Both the position numbers and the translations under genes were made by a program. A stretch of DNA of 64,000 nt from Eretmocerus hayati (lineage: Eukaryota > Arthropoda > Insecta > Hymenoptera > Aphelinidae): NCBI GenBank assembly GCA_029851415.1, contig CM056744.1:12841268-12905267 (forward strand), given 5' to 3'. Numbering within the stretch: the stretch's first letter is position 1; the number at the start of each line of letters is the position of its first letter. The notes under the pieces were generated by a model. The model was not told where the DNA came from. It did no database searches and was given only the letters and a program-made list of their open reading frames with translations. Shown piece by piece: positions 12,299 to 24,200 of the stretch.

Positions 12299-13607
12299 CA
12301 GGCGTACCCCATCATCTGCGGAGGTTACAGATTGAAAAGGTACCGCAGATACCGAATTCGCAGATAGGAAAGCATTGCTCTTATGGGGAATGGGGGGGGG
12401 GGGGGGGGATTACAGATCGAGACGCAGAGAAAGTCGATCTGAAATTTCGTCTTCCATGGAAAAGAGTGTTCATATACAAAATGAACTTTTTGTTACAAAA
12501 TGTTGAAGTAATCATTCTTCAGAGAAGAACTCAGTAATTTGAGTTTACTTAGCGCGTCGTATGGTATCAGCATACAGCTCTCGGTAGCATTTCAATGCAA
12601 CTTCGCACTGGTGTTTGAACTGCAGGCTTCATATCATCGTTGAGTCACTGTGCATAGCCTCATCCTTGGCATCTTCGAACATTTTCATAATTTTCGCAAT
12701 TGATCCGGCTTGAATCGGGGGTGGCTCCGACTCTTTAGATTCATCGGCGTTTGTTCCCCCCGGCTAGTTCAAAATAATTACAATTTTATCAATTGAATGC
12801 GGCTCAATTTGAGGTTCCACCAATTCTACCATCTCGTTTTCGTCAATATTGGCGAAACCATCACCACCAATGTCTCTGGCAATGTCCACGATTTCCCGCA
12901 CGATTTCGCGAACAGGCTAGACCGGGGCGAGTTGGTGCGCAACAAGAGACGGCAGTAACTTTTTCCAACAACCACTCGAAGTGAAAGTGTTGATTTCATC
13001 CCAAGATTCGTCAACGTACCCAATGGAATCATAGATGTTGAATTGCTTCCAGAACCTTTCCACAGCAGTTTTTGGTTCTTCATTGCTCACCTCTGTTTGA
13101 CTCACGACGCTCAACATCTTCCTTATCACACGCCTGAGGTAGTAAGCTTTAAGGAGGTTCGATGGTGTCATGAAGGATCGGTGAGGGGGAAGACGAAAAC
13201 TAACCTAACCTGTCGCTCGGATGCACGAAAATACACGGCGAGTATACCTATATGTTGACGATTTTCGACAACAATTCGATCATATTCCTGCAAAATGCAT
13301 GGTAAGCTATGATCACCAAAAGGTATTATTGTTCGCTGGGAAATTCTCTATCGTCTGAATGTTTTATGAGAATTTCCTCTACATCTCAAGAGGTGCTAGG
13401 CCTTTTTGGGAGGGGGGTCAGATTGGACAAAAAACTACGATTGACTACGGGGGAGAAGGGGCGGGTCAAAAACGATTAAAAGCGGTCTACATAGTTTAAG
13501 GATGGCCCCATATACGGGGGTCTTGTAACGCAGATAACGTGAAGGGGTCTCAGCCGACAAACCGCAGATACGTGGAATCAGAGATACCGAATGCGCAGAT
13601 AAGCCTG
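12299..13607 (-). mobile_element. Tigger/pogo-like DNA transposon remnant
   Basis: The ends are CAGGCGTACCCC on the left and CAGGCTTATCTGCG (reverse complement) on the right, flanked by TA at 12297-12298 and 13608-13609. This matches the CAG-starting termini and TA duplication of pogo-superfamily (Tigger) elements. Subterminal GCAGATACCGAA boxes recur near both ends. The interior holds a disabled C-terminal transposase fragment on the minus strand. A poly-G tract lies at about 12391-12409. At 1309 bp it is an internally deleted copy. Confidence 0.8.
12541..13200 (-). pseudogene. Tigger/jerky-like transposase C-terminal fragment, dead
   Basis: Read on the minus strand from about 13200, the frame contains LLKAYYLRR, then FWKQFNIYDSIG, then SWDEINTFTSSGCWKKLLP, and further on ANIDENEMVELVE. 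This spacing is characteristic of the C-terminal part of pogo-superfamily (DDE_1, CENP-B-related) transposases. Three in-frame stops break it (near 12917, near 12766 and near 12632), and the DNA-binding and most of the catalytic region are missing. The frame otherwise stays open for about 210 codons, so decay is mainly by nonsense substitutions. Confidence 0.75.
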
Positions 13608-13683
13608 TACTAATACTCCGACCGAGTAATCATGGGTCAAGTGAGACTATGGATGTTCCATTAATTTCGGAAGTTACTGTAGA

Positions 13684-16600
13684 TGTAAGAAGTAAACCCC
13701 TCGTAGTTTCTATTTTCGTCAACCATGATTCCAATCAAAATAAAATTCTCAGAAAATCACATTTTTCAGGATGATTGGTAGTGAGCAACACTCAGATCAT
13801 GAATAGAATATTTCAGACAATGATGATCGTTGTTATCAGGTATCATCTGATCTCGTTCCATTTGAGATTACTGATTATATTTTATTATCAAAACTCGCTA
13901 GATTCCCAGAAAAAAGTATGCGAGCTTCAAATCCGAATCCCTTCAAAGTGAAAAAAGAAACTTCTGAGGCTCTGAATTCCCTGACACCCGCACTGATGAA
14001 CAATTTAATGCATTGAACAACGATGCAGTTAAAAATTTAATATCCATGAGTCTTTCATGAAATAATCACCCGATTATACTACATTCTTAACATGATCCAA
14101 CATAGAGTGAAATCTATTGATGGAATCAATCAATCTCGTATTAGAGAATCTCAAGAATGAGGATAAAGAAATTCCAGTCCAGTATTGATGATATCATTTT
14201 GTCGCTGTATATCTCAATACGATCGTGTTGATACTCTTGCATCCGGAGATACTTATTTCAAACGTATGCCGGTGGATATATACAACTGCATTTGAAAGAC
14301 TTGACCAACAATGATACTATACTATATAGAACTCATTCATAATTGATGTGCGTCCGCTTGGTAATAAACGATGCATTTGTATGTACATCATACGGTTCAG
14401 AGCGCGAGGCTAATTATTCACAAAGTATGAGTATAATAATATCGCAGAAAGCAATTTGCAAAAATATCTCAATCAATGTTTTTTGGGCTCTTTCAGTGAT
14501 TTTTTTTAATCTTCAGGTGAAATTATCTCTACTTTCTAAATCATATTACATTTTCGAGATCTGATGACTTGATCATCTTTTTTCAAAACATTACGTTCTA
14601 TTATAATTACTTATCTATAAGGTCCTATAATATGAATACTCGATACTCGATTCGATATCTAACAAGTATGAAACTTTCGTACAGATATTACATGTTTTAT
14701 GTAGAGTATATCAATTCTTTGGCACAAACATCTTTCAAGCAGTCGTCTAGTCATACAAGCATATACTTTTAACAATAAATTTTTACATTCATATTTCATT
14801 GATTAGCAATATTTACATTTTTTTAGAAATGAGATAGTTTCATGAAATAATCATGACATGACTAGATTCAACTGAATATCATACATTCATGAGCGGTTGA
14901 ACCTAGTATAACTGCTGACAAAGGACGATTTTATTTTCATTTCAAATTTAGGATTGAATTCACAGTGTGGGGCAGGATAAAAAAAATCACTCATCTTATC
15001 GTAGGGGAGTGATATAATTCCTTGACGTCCCAATTCTTTCTACCAAACAAGAGACTGATTGAGTATTCTATGAATTCAAATATCATTCTCTATCGGTCTG
15101 ATCGTTTTTTAGGAATTTTTTACAATCTCCATATACTTTTTTTCACAGCTTTGTGATTTCATTCTCACCTTGCACTCACTGCAACCGCAGTTTTGGTCCG
15201 AAATTTTTTTTTTTACTAATACTGTATGATCCTCACTAACAAGAAATTGGAAGAATTTTGCGAACAACATAAGAATAAGATTTCTGATTGCAGATGTACT
15301 TTTATATGAAAATTTCTATATAAATTCCAATCGCAATTATGTGTATTCAAGTTCCATTATCGATAAAAAGAACAGTCCCTGTCATTCAAAATAGATATTA
15401 TCTCCATCAAATTGCTTACTTACGGATGTACGAATTCGTGAATTGCTGAGATTATATCGTTCATAGACTTCATATTTTACATAATTTTAATTTTTGTTAA
15501 TGTAGGAATCATATGAGTTGCGATCAACCTAAATTTGAATATCCATCAGTTTCGTTACAAAATACCAGAAATACAATTCGAGAGAATTATTTTGCACATG
15601 CCATTCACACACACGTTCACACAAGAAATACTGCCCTCTCACAATTTTTAATCGGTTACGAAGATCTCGTTTCAGTACTTTGGTATTCTATTATCCAGAT
15701 AATCTCATCCCAATCCATCATTATCGATTGTCTTACGATGAAGAGAAAAAAATCTTCGAGTTGGCAGAATTTATGAATTCCTATAGCATCTCAGATGCCT
15801 ATAACTATGTAGCATATGTTTTTTTTCAGAGTTAGAGTGAGCCAATTCTACTTTCCGAAGCTGGCTTCTTCTGATCTTGAATTAATTCTACACCAAGTGA
15901 GAGAAAGACTTTCTGCCAAAAGTCTCCTCTTATCCAAAATATGGACTAATACGTCCACTCTGAGTTTGATCAACTCATATTCTTGGTGTGGTTATGCCAA
16001 TATAACAAAAGTATCTGATGAATACCGACCGCAAAATCATTAATCGTTGGAGTAAAAAAATTGAATTGAACTAGATTGAAAACATCAGTCTACTGTGAAT
16101 GGCACATGCTACGTTGGAAATATTGGGAAAGTCGAAGAGCGACCAATATAAAAAATTCCTCCGCGATCAATTTCTAGTTACCCTCACCATCATTCTCCTC
16201 ATTTATGGATAGAATTTGAAATAAAGTCAATTCTTCAGATTTTTCATTATAAATGATACGTAGAAGTTCGTCTTCTCCACGGTTTCTCGTCATTCTGATG
16301 GTTTCTCCGAAACAAGTCGGAAGGGATGAGTTTTATCCAGAAATGTGAGGAATAATTTTTTGTAGATTTTTTGAAGATCTGCAAAAACATGTACTTTCAA
16401 TTCCCCAAAAACGAGGAGCAACTGCGGCAAGATTCTTAATTAAAAGTTCAACATCGCAAAAATGTATCGATATCTTGCATTTTTACCTCGAGTTCCTCTC
16501 ACCACTTTGAGGAGATGCACTTTATGAATAAATTGTAAAATGGTGTGCATATTTCAGAACAATGACCGTAAGGGTTCTTAGAAATAGATCGTGGAGTAAT

Positions 16601-17821
16601 TTTTCATGTGTGTCAATCTTTGACTTTCTCGACTTTCCATCGTAGCTAGAGCAGAAACGAATGAATAGAAAGAAATAAGGAATCAGACATTTTCACTTGA
16701 AATCGAACATGGTATCACACAGAATCATTTGTTCAAAATGCCAAGCAAATCAGCGCACGTAGTATTTTCCACAAATCGATGAGATCATAGTTTCGCTAAT
16801 CATAAGATCAAACCAATATTGCCAGTTCTTTCGGTTGCATGTCAAACTTCGGTTTTGAATTTTTTTTCATATACAATCTCAGATCCGCTGAAACTTGAGA
16901 AGCTTATTTCTAGCCCATCTTAGAGTTGCCTAACGTATTTCAGTTTAATTTGAAGATTTTTCGGACCTTTTTTTTACTATAGATCGATTTATTTTGAGCT
17001 GCAATTGGGCGAAGAAGATCTGTACTTTGCCGGAGAAGGAACAACAACTTTCAAAAACGTGACACTGATCTCAGTCTTTGTAGGCCTGAGTGTGGCGGAT
17101 ATGGGTGATTTCAATTTTGTCATTCTATTCCAAAGTTTTTGAGGTGAAATTTTGGATGAAAGAATGAGAAATTTGAAGCTCCAAGAAGCCTGAACTGTTG
17201 TAATAGATGATGTCTTGCATTTTTAAGATCTGACATCTTTCTCTCATCACAATCGAATGATTAAGCTCTGTTCTCCACCCCTCCTTCTTAATGCCTTGAT
17301 ATCGACCTTGATTTGAGCATGAGTGGTCGAATGACGACACCTTATATGATTCCACACGCTAAGCAATTCAGGATTGCAGCTCATTTCGCTTGTGGAAAAT
17401 CGGGTGGTTTCCATCTTTGAGCTAAACATTTCTCGTCTCAATTCGTTGAAAAGCACTATACGAACATCGATTAGTTCGGCACTCTTGTCAAACAGACCGG
17501 TCTCTCTTTGAATTTATGCACAAGTCCCCTTATTAGTCCCGTCCGACAAAAATATTGGTGATATTGTACATTCAGTAATACTACCTTTCTCAGACATCCT
17601 ATAAATCATTCTATAAAAGTCAAACAGTGAAATAGGCGCATATAATCTATCACCATACTATTTCGCTTCATAAAAATTCCATAATCTTTCCGGAATAATC
17701 CAAAGAAAAAATGACACCCCTCAAAAATCCTTTTGACAGCTTCAGTTATGTATAACCACCACATTAATCAAGGTCCCATCCATTCGCTCGCATGTGGCGT
17801 CGATACAAATATATTGTTTTA
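13684..17821. other. Intergenic and 3' flank of the homeobox gene
   Basis: No supportable gene is seen. Short plus-strand frames at 14343-14772 and 15513-16043 have low-complexity, AT-driven composition. The interval adjoining 17822 should contain the 3' UTR of the homeobox gene. An AATAAA on the minus strand is visible near 16986-16991, about 830 bases beyond the stop, but I cannot say whether it is used. Confidence 0.35.
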
Positions 17822-18209
17822 CTACTTGTTCGGCCCACTAAGGCTTACATCGAGTGGTTCATCCATTCCAGGTGTGGCAGGTCCACCAACTTCACACTGT
17901 TGATACTGTTGATGATGATGCTGTGCCAAATGATGAAATAAATGTTGAGGTGGCTGTCGAAGTAGCAAAGCCGGTGGTATAACAGAGTGAGGCGCTGGTT
18001 TCATTGTCAAATCGATTTCGGCCTCTTGGGGTCTACTTCTTGAGCATGATCCTTCACCCTCGGAAATCGAAGAACCTGATGGTGAAGGTGGGCCAGACGA
18101 GTGACGAGAGTTCGATGATGGACTCCCGCAACCGCATCTGTTTGAACGATCTACTGGTGAACGATCTCGTGTGTTTCCTCCTCCCCCTCCTCCCGCCGAT
18201 GGTAGGAAC
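17822..18209 (-). CDS. Homeobox gene exon 4, C-terminal tail
   Basis: The acceptor is a pyrimidine-rich tract ending TATTACAG. The split serine codon (TC/G) restores the frame, giving [12 protein letters not shown] and then Ser/Pro-rich sequence, EIDLTMK, a [13 protein letters not shown] stretch and the terminal [14 protein letters not shown] before TAG. The low-complexity composition is typical of a regulatory tail. Confidence 0.88.
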
Positions 18210-21200
18210 CTGTAATACCGGCAGAAAAATTTCAGATAGTTAAACTTTATCACTCGGGGCTGAGTTAATTTGATTTTGGGAGGCCTTAATCAATTTTCAA
18301 CGGATAATTCCTGTTTTTATAGGAAGATGCTGTGAGACATTTACTGAACGCAGAAATGTTGTTTCGGTATAGAAAACAAACTGCTTCTGGCTGTTTTTGA
18401 ACCGAGCGCGGTTTCATTTACGTATCATAAGAATATAAAAATGTCTGGCCGATAGTTTTTTGTTACGGGGCGTGGAACCTCGATCCACGAGCAAATATTC
18501 AGCATCTTTCGCAGGGCATTTCAAAAACAGGAATATCTTCAACAAATTTCACTTTACCATAAAACTTTCAGATCAGAATGTAGCATCACACAGAGTAATA
18601 TTTCCTTGCGGATTTTCCAAGGTAGAAACGAATCCGAGCCCCAAATTTCTTGGGAACTCCGGGGTTCCTCCTTCGAATGACGAACGCCTGATTCCTCAAA
18701 ATACGGCATTCGTAGAGTTTTCATTAATTTCGTAAATTGGCGACTATGGTGGCGTCTTTTTGAGAGATGCCAAAAGAATATTATAACTATAATCTTCTCC
18801 TAGTTCCGAGCTCTTGGAGACGATGGCAGTGGTTATAGAGAGCTAGGATGTATTCGAAACGAGTGGCAATCTGATATTTTTTCGCGTTGCCATCAGCAAA
18901 ATTTGACCCATTTTGCAATACATTTCCATCCCCCTAGGGCACAGCGCCTATAGCGGCCTAAGATACTCTTATAATAATGGATCATAATCACCTTTTTTAA
19001 GACCAAGAGGGTCTCTAATTGATCTAATTTTTTATGCACACAAGATCAAATCATTTCTAGTGGCCAAAAAATGAACGGATTAGACGTATGGAGATGCATT
19101 TCGAGCATTTTCCGAGATTACTTGGAGCTTATTCATGATGAGTGAAATTTCAAGTTTTCGAAGCTCCCGTGCTTGAACATCGTATCTGTATCCTATAGGA
19201 CATCTAAACTTTTGTCGTTCCAAAGTGAATCTTGATGTTATCGATTTACATCAATATCATCCAGATTCACCTTGTGTAGTCACAATATGATCTATTTTAC
19301 GATAGATCATATTCTATAGTATTCAGTAGTTCGAAAAAACGTCCCGTGATTTGTTCTGAGCGGCCTAGCCTTCTAAGGGGTCGACTGCGATGGCAAGAAG
19401 ATGATTCCAGTCTAAATTGCGAGAAAGTGAAATTGTGTATTTTAGTCATTGTGGAAATCTAACCTTTGGAAAATACGCTGCTATAAAGATGAGCTTTCTC
19501 TACGTGGCATTTGATTATGATCAGAACCATTTCTATCTATATGGGAGTTATTATAGATCAAATTTCCATAATGAACAAATCACATCATATTTTTCGTCCG
19601 TGTGAATGTGTATACGTGTATGATATTTTTTTCCCGCCACGCTTCCTCTTCTGAAGTCTCTATCTGATCGAGTTTTGCCTTCCCAGATATTGTAGAAAAT
19701 TATCCAAAGGTGAGACCAGTGATTCGGCGAGTCTCCTGTTCCAGTCATATTTGATTCAGATGTTTTTTAACGGAAATAGCTAAAATCCTTCATCCATCAC
19801 GATCTTACGGGGTGAAGGGTCACCAGAACTATGATTTTTTTGGCATAATCTATCGATTTGTTGGTACCGAAATTTCATCAAAAGCTCTAACTCAATTATC
19901 TTTGAAACAACTGTATTAGAATTTCGTACTCAACCCAACAATAGATATCGCCGAACAAACTCAAATTCAGGTACTCTAAATTGCCTCAATAAGCTTCCTT
20001 AAGAAATAACCCAGAATGTGGGAAGATATTCTTGTCAACATCAATTTTTCTCCCTTATCTCCCTCTAAAAATAATGTACCAAACTTTCAATGACCTGAAT
20101 AGATACTTTTTATGCATTCTTCGTCGATTGGTTGATACCAGATTCCAGTTGAATTCGTATAGAATGATCAAAATGAAGTTTAGGTCAAAATTTTAATTTT
20201 TCTGGAAAGAAACTTCATTTTTCGGTATCAACCAATCGATACAAAATACTTAGAAAAAGTCCTTCACGTCATATTGGGAAATTGTTAAATTAGTTCTTCA
20301 GGAAGATACGGGAGGAAGATTAATATTGGAAAAAATATACTCGATCATTTTGAGTAACTTTTTTGAGGAAGCTTATTGAGGGAATTTGTGGCATCTAAAG
20401 CAAGGGTTTCTTAGTGATATCTATCATTTGGCTGAGATAGAATCTCGATACAGTTGGTTTGAGGACGATTAAAATAAAATTTCCGGTGAAAATTGAGGTT
20501 TTTTCAGAAAAATTAAAGTTCGTAGAAATTGAATGGAATTTCGGTATTTTAATCAATTGATATCAATGGATTAAAATACCGAAATAACCATAGTCCAGGT
20601 AATGCAAATCCCCGTGAGGTCTTGACGAAAAAGAATATTTTACTATCAAAACACGAGATCCAAGCAATTTTTACTTGGAAAGCCTTTACTTTGGATGAGA
20701 CTGGGAAAAAGAGATGCTAAATCACTGGCCTCGCCTCTTAATGAATCTCTGCAACTTGTAGACCAGCAAAAGTTGATAAAGTTGAGTGTAGAAGGGAAAG
20801 CGTGTCGGGTAAAAAACGAAACACACACGGACAAAAGGTCCCAAAGATGGGTCTCTTTGAGGTTTGGAATGCTACCTGGAGACGAAGCGATACCTACAAT
20901 CAATACATTTTGGAGAGAAAGACAAAAAAACGGTCTAGGCATTTTGTAGATGAAAGGACTTCAGTCGAGGGAAATATGCGATGAAATGGGAAAATAGAAA
21001 AATTTGCTGTCATGAAATCAGCCCGTCCTCTTTAGAGAAAACAAAATCATATCACCAGTTTAGCATTTATTTACAGTATTTCTGAGAATTTTAGTGTGCC
21101 CCACTGGTGGGGCCAGAAATTTTTTATTTTATTAGAATAATAATTCAAGAGGATGATCAGTAGTGCTGACCTAATTGTCGAGTTCAACGCTATCAGTTTG

Positions 21201-24200
21201 CAGGAGGACCCGCGCTCTAATATATGCTCCGGCCAAATGATGATTTTGTGATCATGGTTTTGGCGTGCGCGCTGCGACTCATTGGCGAACTTCACATCTC
21301 TCGAGCGAGAAAATTAATAGGCTCAATCTGATCTGATTTTGATATGTTTCCGATTCCAAGAGTTTTACAGTGCAAAAAAGAACAAGCACGATGAAGCAGA
21401 AAATGTGTTTCGGAGGACACATGTTCTTCGATCTGTCTGAAATTTTTCTCTTTACGTAAATTGGAGATTGATGGAGTTATAATTTTGATGTCACTCAACG
21501 GTATTTCAGTTTGGCTTGTGGTTCTTGGAAGAAGCATTTGAATGAGCTGTGACACGTGAAAAATCACCGAGTTCAAGGCAAATATCCTGCTGTGTGCCGT
21601 TTGATCTCGTAAGATTGATGAAAAATAGCATGAAAAACGGAATTTGTACAAAAGTCACCGAAATCATAAGACCAATACCCATATTGGCCTGTACAAATGT
21701 TCATTGTAACATGAACAACAAGAAATGACCGTGGCATTAGCAATTGGACATGTCTTCACTGTTTCTGGTCTGCTAGAACTTGGTGGGCCACGCGGTTCGG
21801 AACCAGGAAAGAGTGTGGTGGATCCTCTGTATCCGTGAGATCCATCGTGGTGAACGTATTAAAAATACTGTCATCGTTTCTCAGCAGCTTAAATACGTAA
21901 CAACTCATATTTTAATGTATTTCGATACTCTTGTGCCACACTATACACGAAAGCGCAATCAAAGCCTTCAGATTACAAAATTAGAGAAAAAATTGTGATT
22001 AGAAAAAAATCCTAACATCCTGAAGTAATCTGAAATTTGAATGAGTATGTTTCAATGCCGAAAAATGATAATCCTAGTCGGGTCGATGCGACCATCCTAC
22101 TTCAACATTTTTTCGTCCAGAAATTAATGAATGATCGAAGAGTATCAAAACCATTTAGGTCCTAATTCGGTGTTCCTGAACTTCAATGTCATCAGACAGG
22201 TAAAGTTTCTTAAATTTGAGACCTCACCCGTGAATGATACAATGTATCAAGATTTCCAATGCAAAAAAGAAAGTTATAAGACATATCTACTCAACCCGAA
22301 GAAAGCACGATATTTCATAAAAAATAATAATAATAATGAATCAGCACCCAAATTAGGAGAGGAGCAATCATAGACTACTCACGAGTGTGGTGGCGAGAGT
22401 AAAAGTCTATAATCCCTCGAAGGAGGCTGCACCTGCTGAGCACCGACTTCACCAAGTTTTGCATCCGTCGCAGGTGACAAAACCGATCCGGACATAACTG
22501 AAGGTTGCTGTTGTGGTTGCTGTATCGTACCCGCATCCGAAGGAATTTGTGTTTGCGGATTCGTTTGTGTTGGTGGAGGAGGTGAACCTTGGTCAGATCT
22601 GTTCTGTTGTTCGGTTAGCTGATGTCCAGAAGTTGGTGGGGGTGGTGGTGGCCTAAGCAAAAGTGGAGCACCTCCAAGGCTACTCAAACAACGGACTCTC
22701 CATGCGTCTTGTAGTAGCTGTAATCTGGCTTGTTTACGCCATTTTGCACGCCTATTTTGGAACCATACCTGATGGACCATAAATTTTATCTTGTTATCTA
22801 ACTGATTTTCTTCGATCTCATAATTTGGGAGATACTGAATGGAGAAGGGTATAGAAGTGGTTTTTTGGTGAAGTTATTGTGAAATGAGTGTATTTTCTGT
22901 GTCTATTCTTGCGTCTGCATCATATTGATGTCTGAAATTTGTTCGAATTCTTTTGAATGCATAGATTCTTGCAAACAAATGACTCGTATTGATGATCATA
23001 ATTCATGAAGGAGTCAGCAAAATGCAAACTATGTTCACTTCAACATTATTTGTGGTGAAGGAATTTTGGAGATATCGTTTGTTCCAAAAGGAAATTGAGA
23101 GAACTTGAATGGATGATGATACTTATAGCACTTATCTATCATTTTCTAATTCATTGAGACTGAGTCTTATGAGTGATATTCAAATGGATGTTGCAGGTAG
23201 TAGTGTATGCAGATATTTTCAAAGAATTCTGTAGTTCTCAAATTACCCTGTGTTCATCAGTCAATATCGGCCATGGAACAAAACCCATGCACTGTGTTTA
23301 TATTCATGATATAAGTTGAGTGAGTTCTTGATATATTGAATTTCTGAGGGCAGAAAGATCTCCTGGGGACAATATTTTGATGATTCAGCAAAGTTTTTTC
23401 GATGCACCCTCCTAACCATACGAGGTTTGGAATGCACTCAGATTGAATGAGTCCTGATTCAATTCATGACACTATTCCGTTCCTAGGCCGAGAAGAACAC
23501 ATTCAATTATTTCTGGATACTTCGATGACTTGTATTGAAAAAAACCACATTCCCGATCACCTCGAGCGAAGAATTTTGTTTTTGTCAGATGAGAAGTGAA
23601 GCGTTCTCTAGTGTCGGTCGGGAAAGTGAGATTTTACTCATAATCTTAGTTACTAAAACGAATAGATTGTTATACACTTTACCCAACACAAAAAGGAACT
23701 CTTTGTTCGACACTAGAAAATTTCCTTTTTTTCTTCAGTCATATGAGAGGGAAAATGGTTTCGTTCGTGCGAGCTGTCACCTGGGTCTCAATGGAATTCA
23801 TCAAGTGGCTGAGATTTCAGCAAAGAGTAATTACTTTTTGTCGAGTACTAGCGTGGGGACTGGACATTCCTATGAAGATTGTGGAATTTCAGACTCTCGT
23901 CATTGGGAATTAGGCAACAGAACCAACTTTTTATTTTCAAAATCACGACTGACACCGATTTGAGTTAATTGTCCAAGAATTAAAAGGTCACAGTTAATTA
24001 TTGTCACGTGGGAATTTGTGGAAAGTCGATAAACTCGTGAAAAAGTAAGCGATCGATTTTACATGGAAACCGCGGAGATTCGAACCCAGGACCTTCGACT
24101 TCACGATATCCATGTGTCCCGGATAGCAAGCATCCCAACCACTGGACCACGACCGCCTATTCTTCCGCCGTCTCATCGACTTACACCTCCAGAGATAGAA

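Larger units (their letters stand above)
11264..13683. repeat. Large foldback repeat, right arm split by a Tigger element
   Basis: The left arm runs from about 11264 to 11745. The right arm runs from about 11868 to 12298 and resumes at 13608-13683 once the Tigger insertion is removed. Matching blocks in order include CATAGTCTCACTTGA, GTACGAG, AAAATCTATCGA, AACGAGCTTGG and AAAATTCATCGAAAAA. Both arms encode similar frames ending in HDFDVK, which shows the shared ancestry but not a functional protein. The centre contains a TGTCCGTA...TACGGACA mini-hairpin. Arms are roughly 80% alike by eye, so it is an old palindrome. Confidence 0.75.

Noticed and set aside
21292..21651. 119-codon minus-strand frame in homeobox intron 3, considered as an extra exon
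   Set aside because: Exons 3 and 4 already join in phase with strong sites. This frame shows no domain, and including it is not required.
23535..23963. 142-codon plus-strand frame within homeobox intron 2
   Set aside because: There is no recognised domain, it is antisense to the host gene, and no splice or polyadenylation context supports it.
24062..24157. Functional tRNA gene
   Set aside because: A and B boxes are present, but the acceptor and anticodon stems do not pair and the spacing is wrong. A SINE head fits better.
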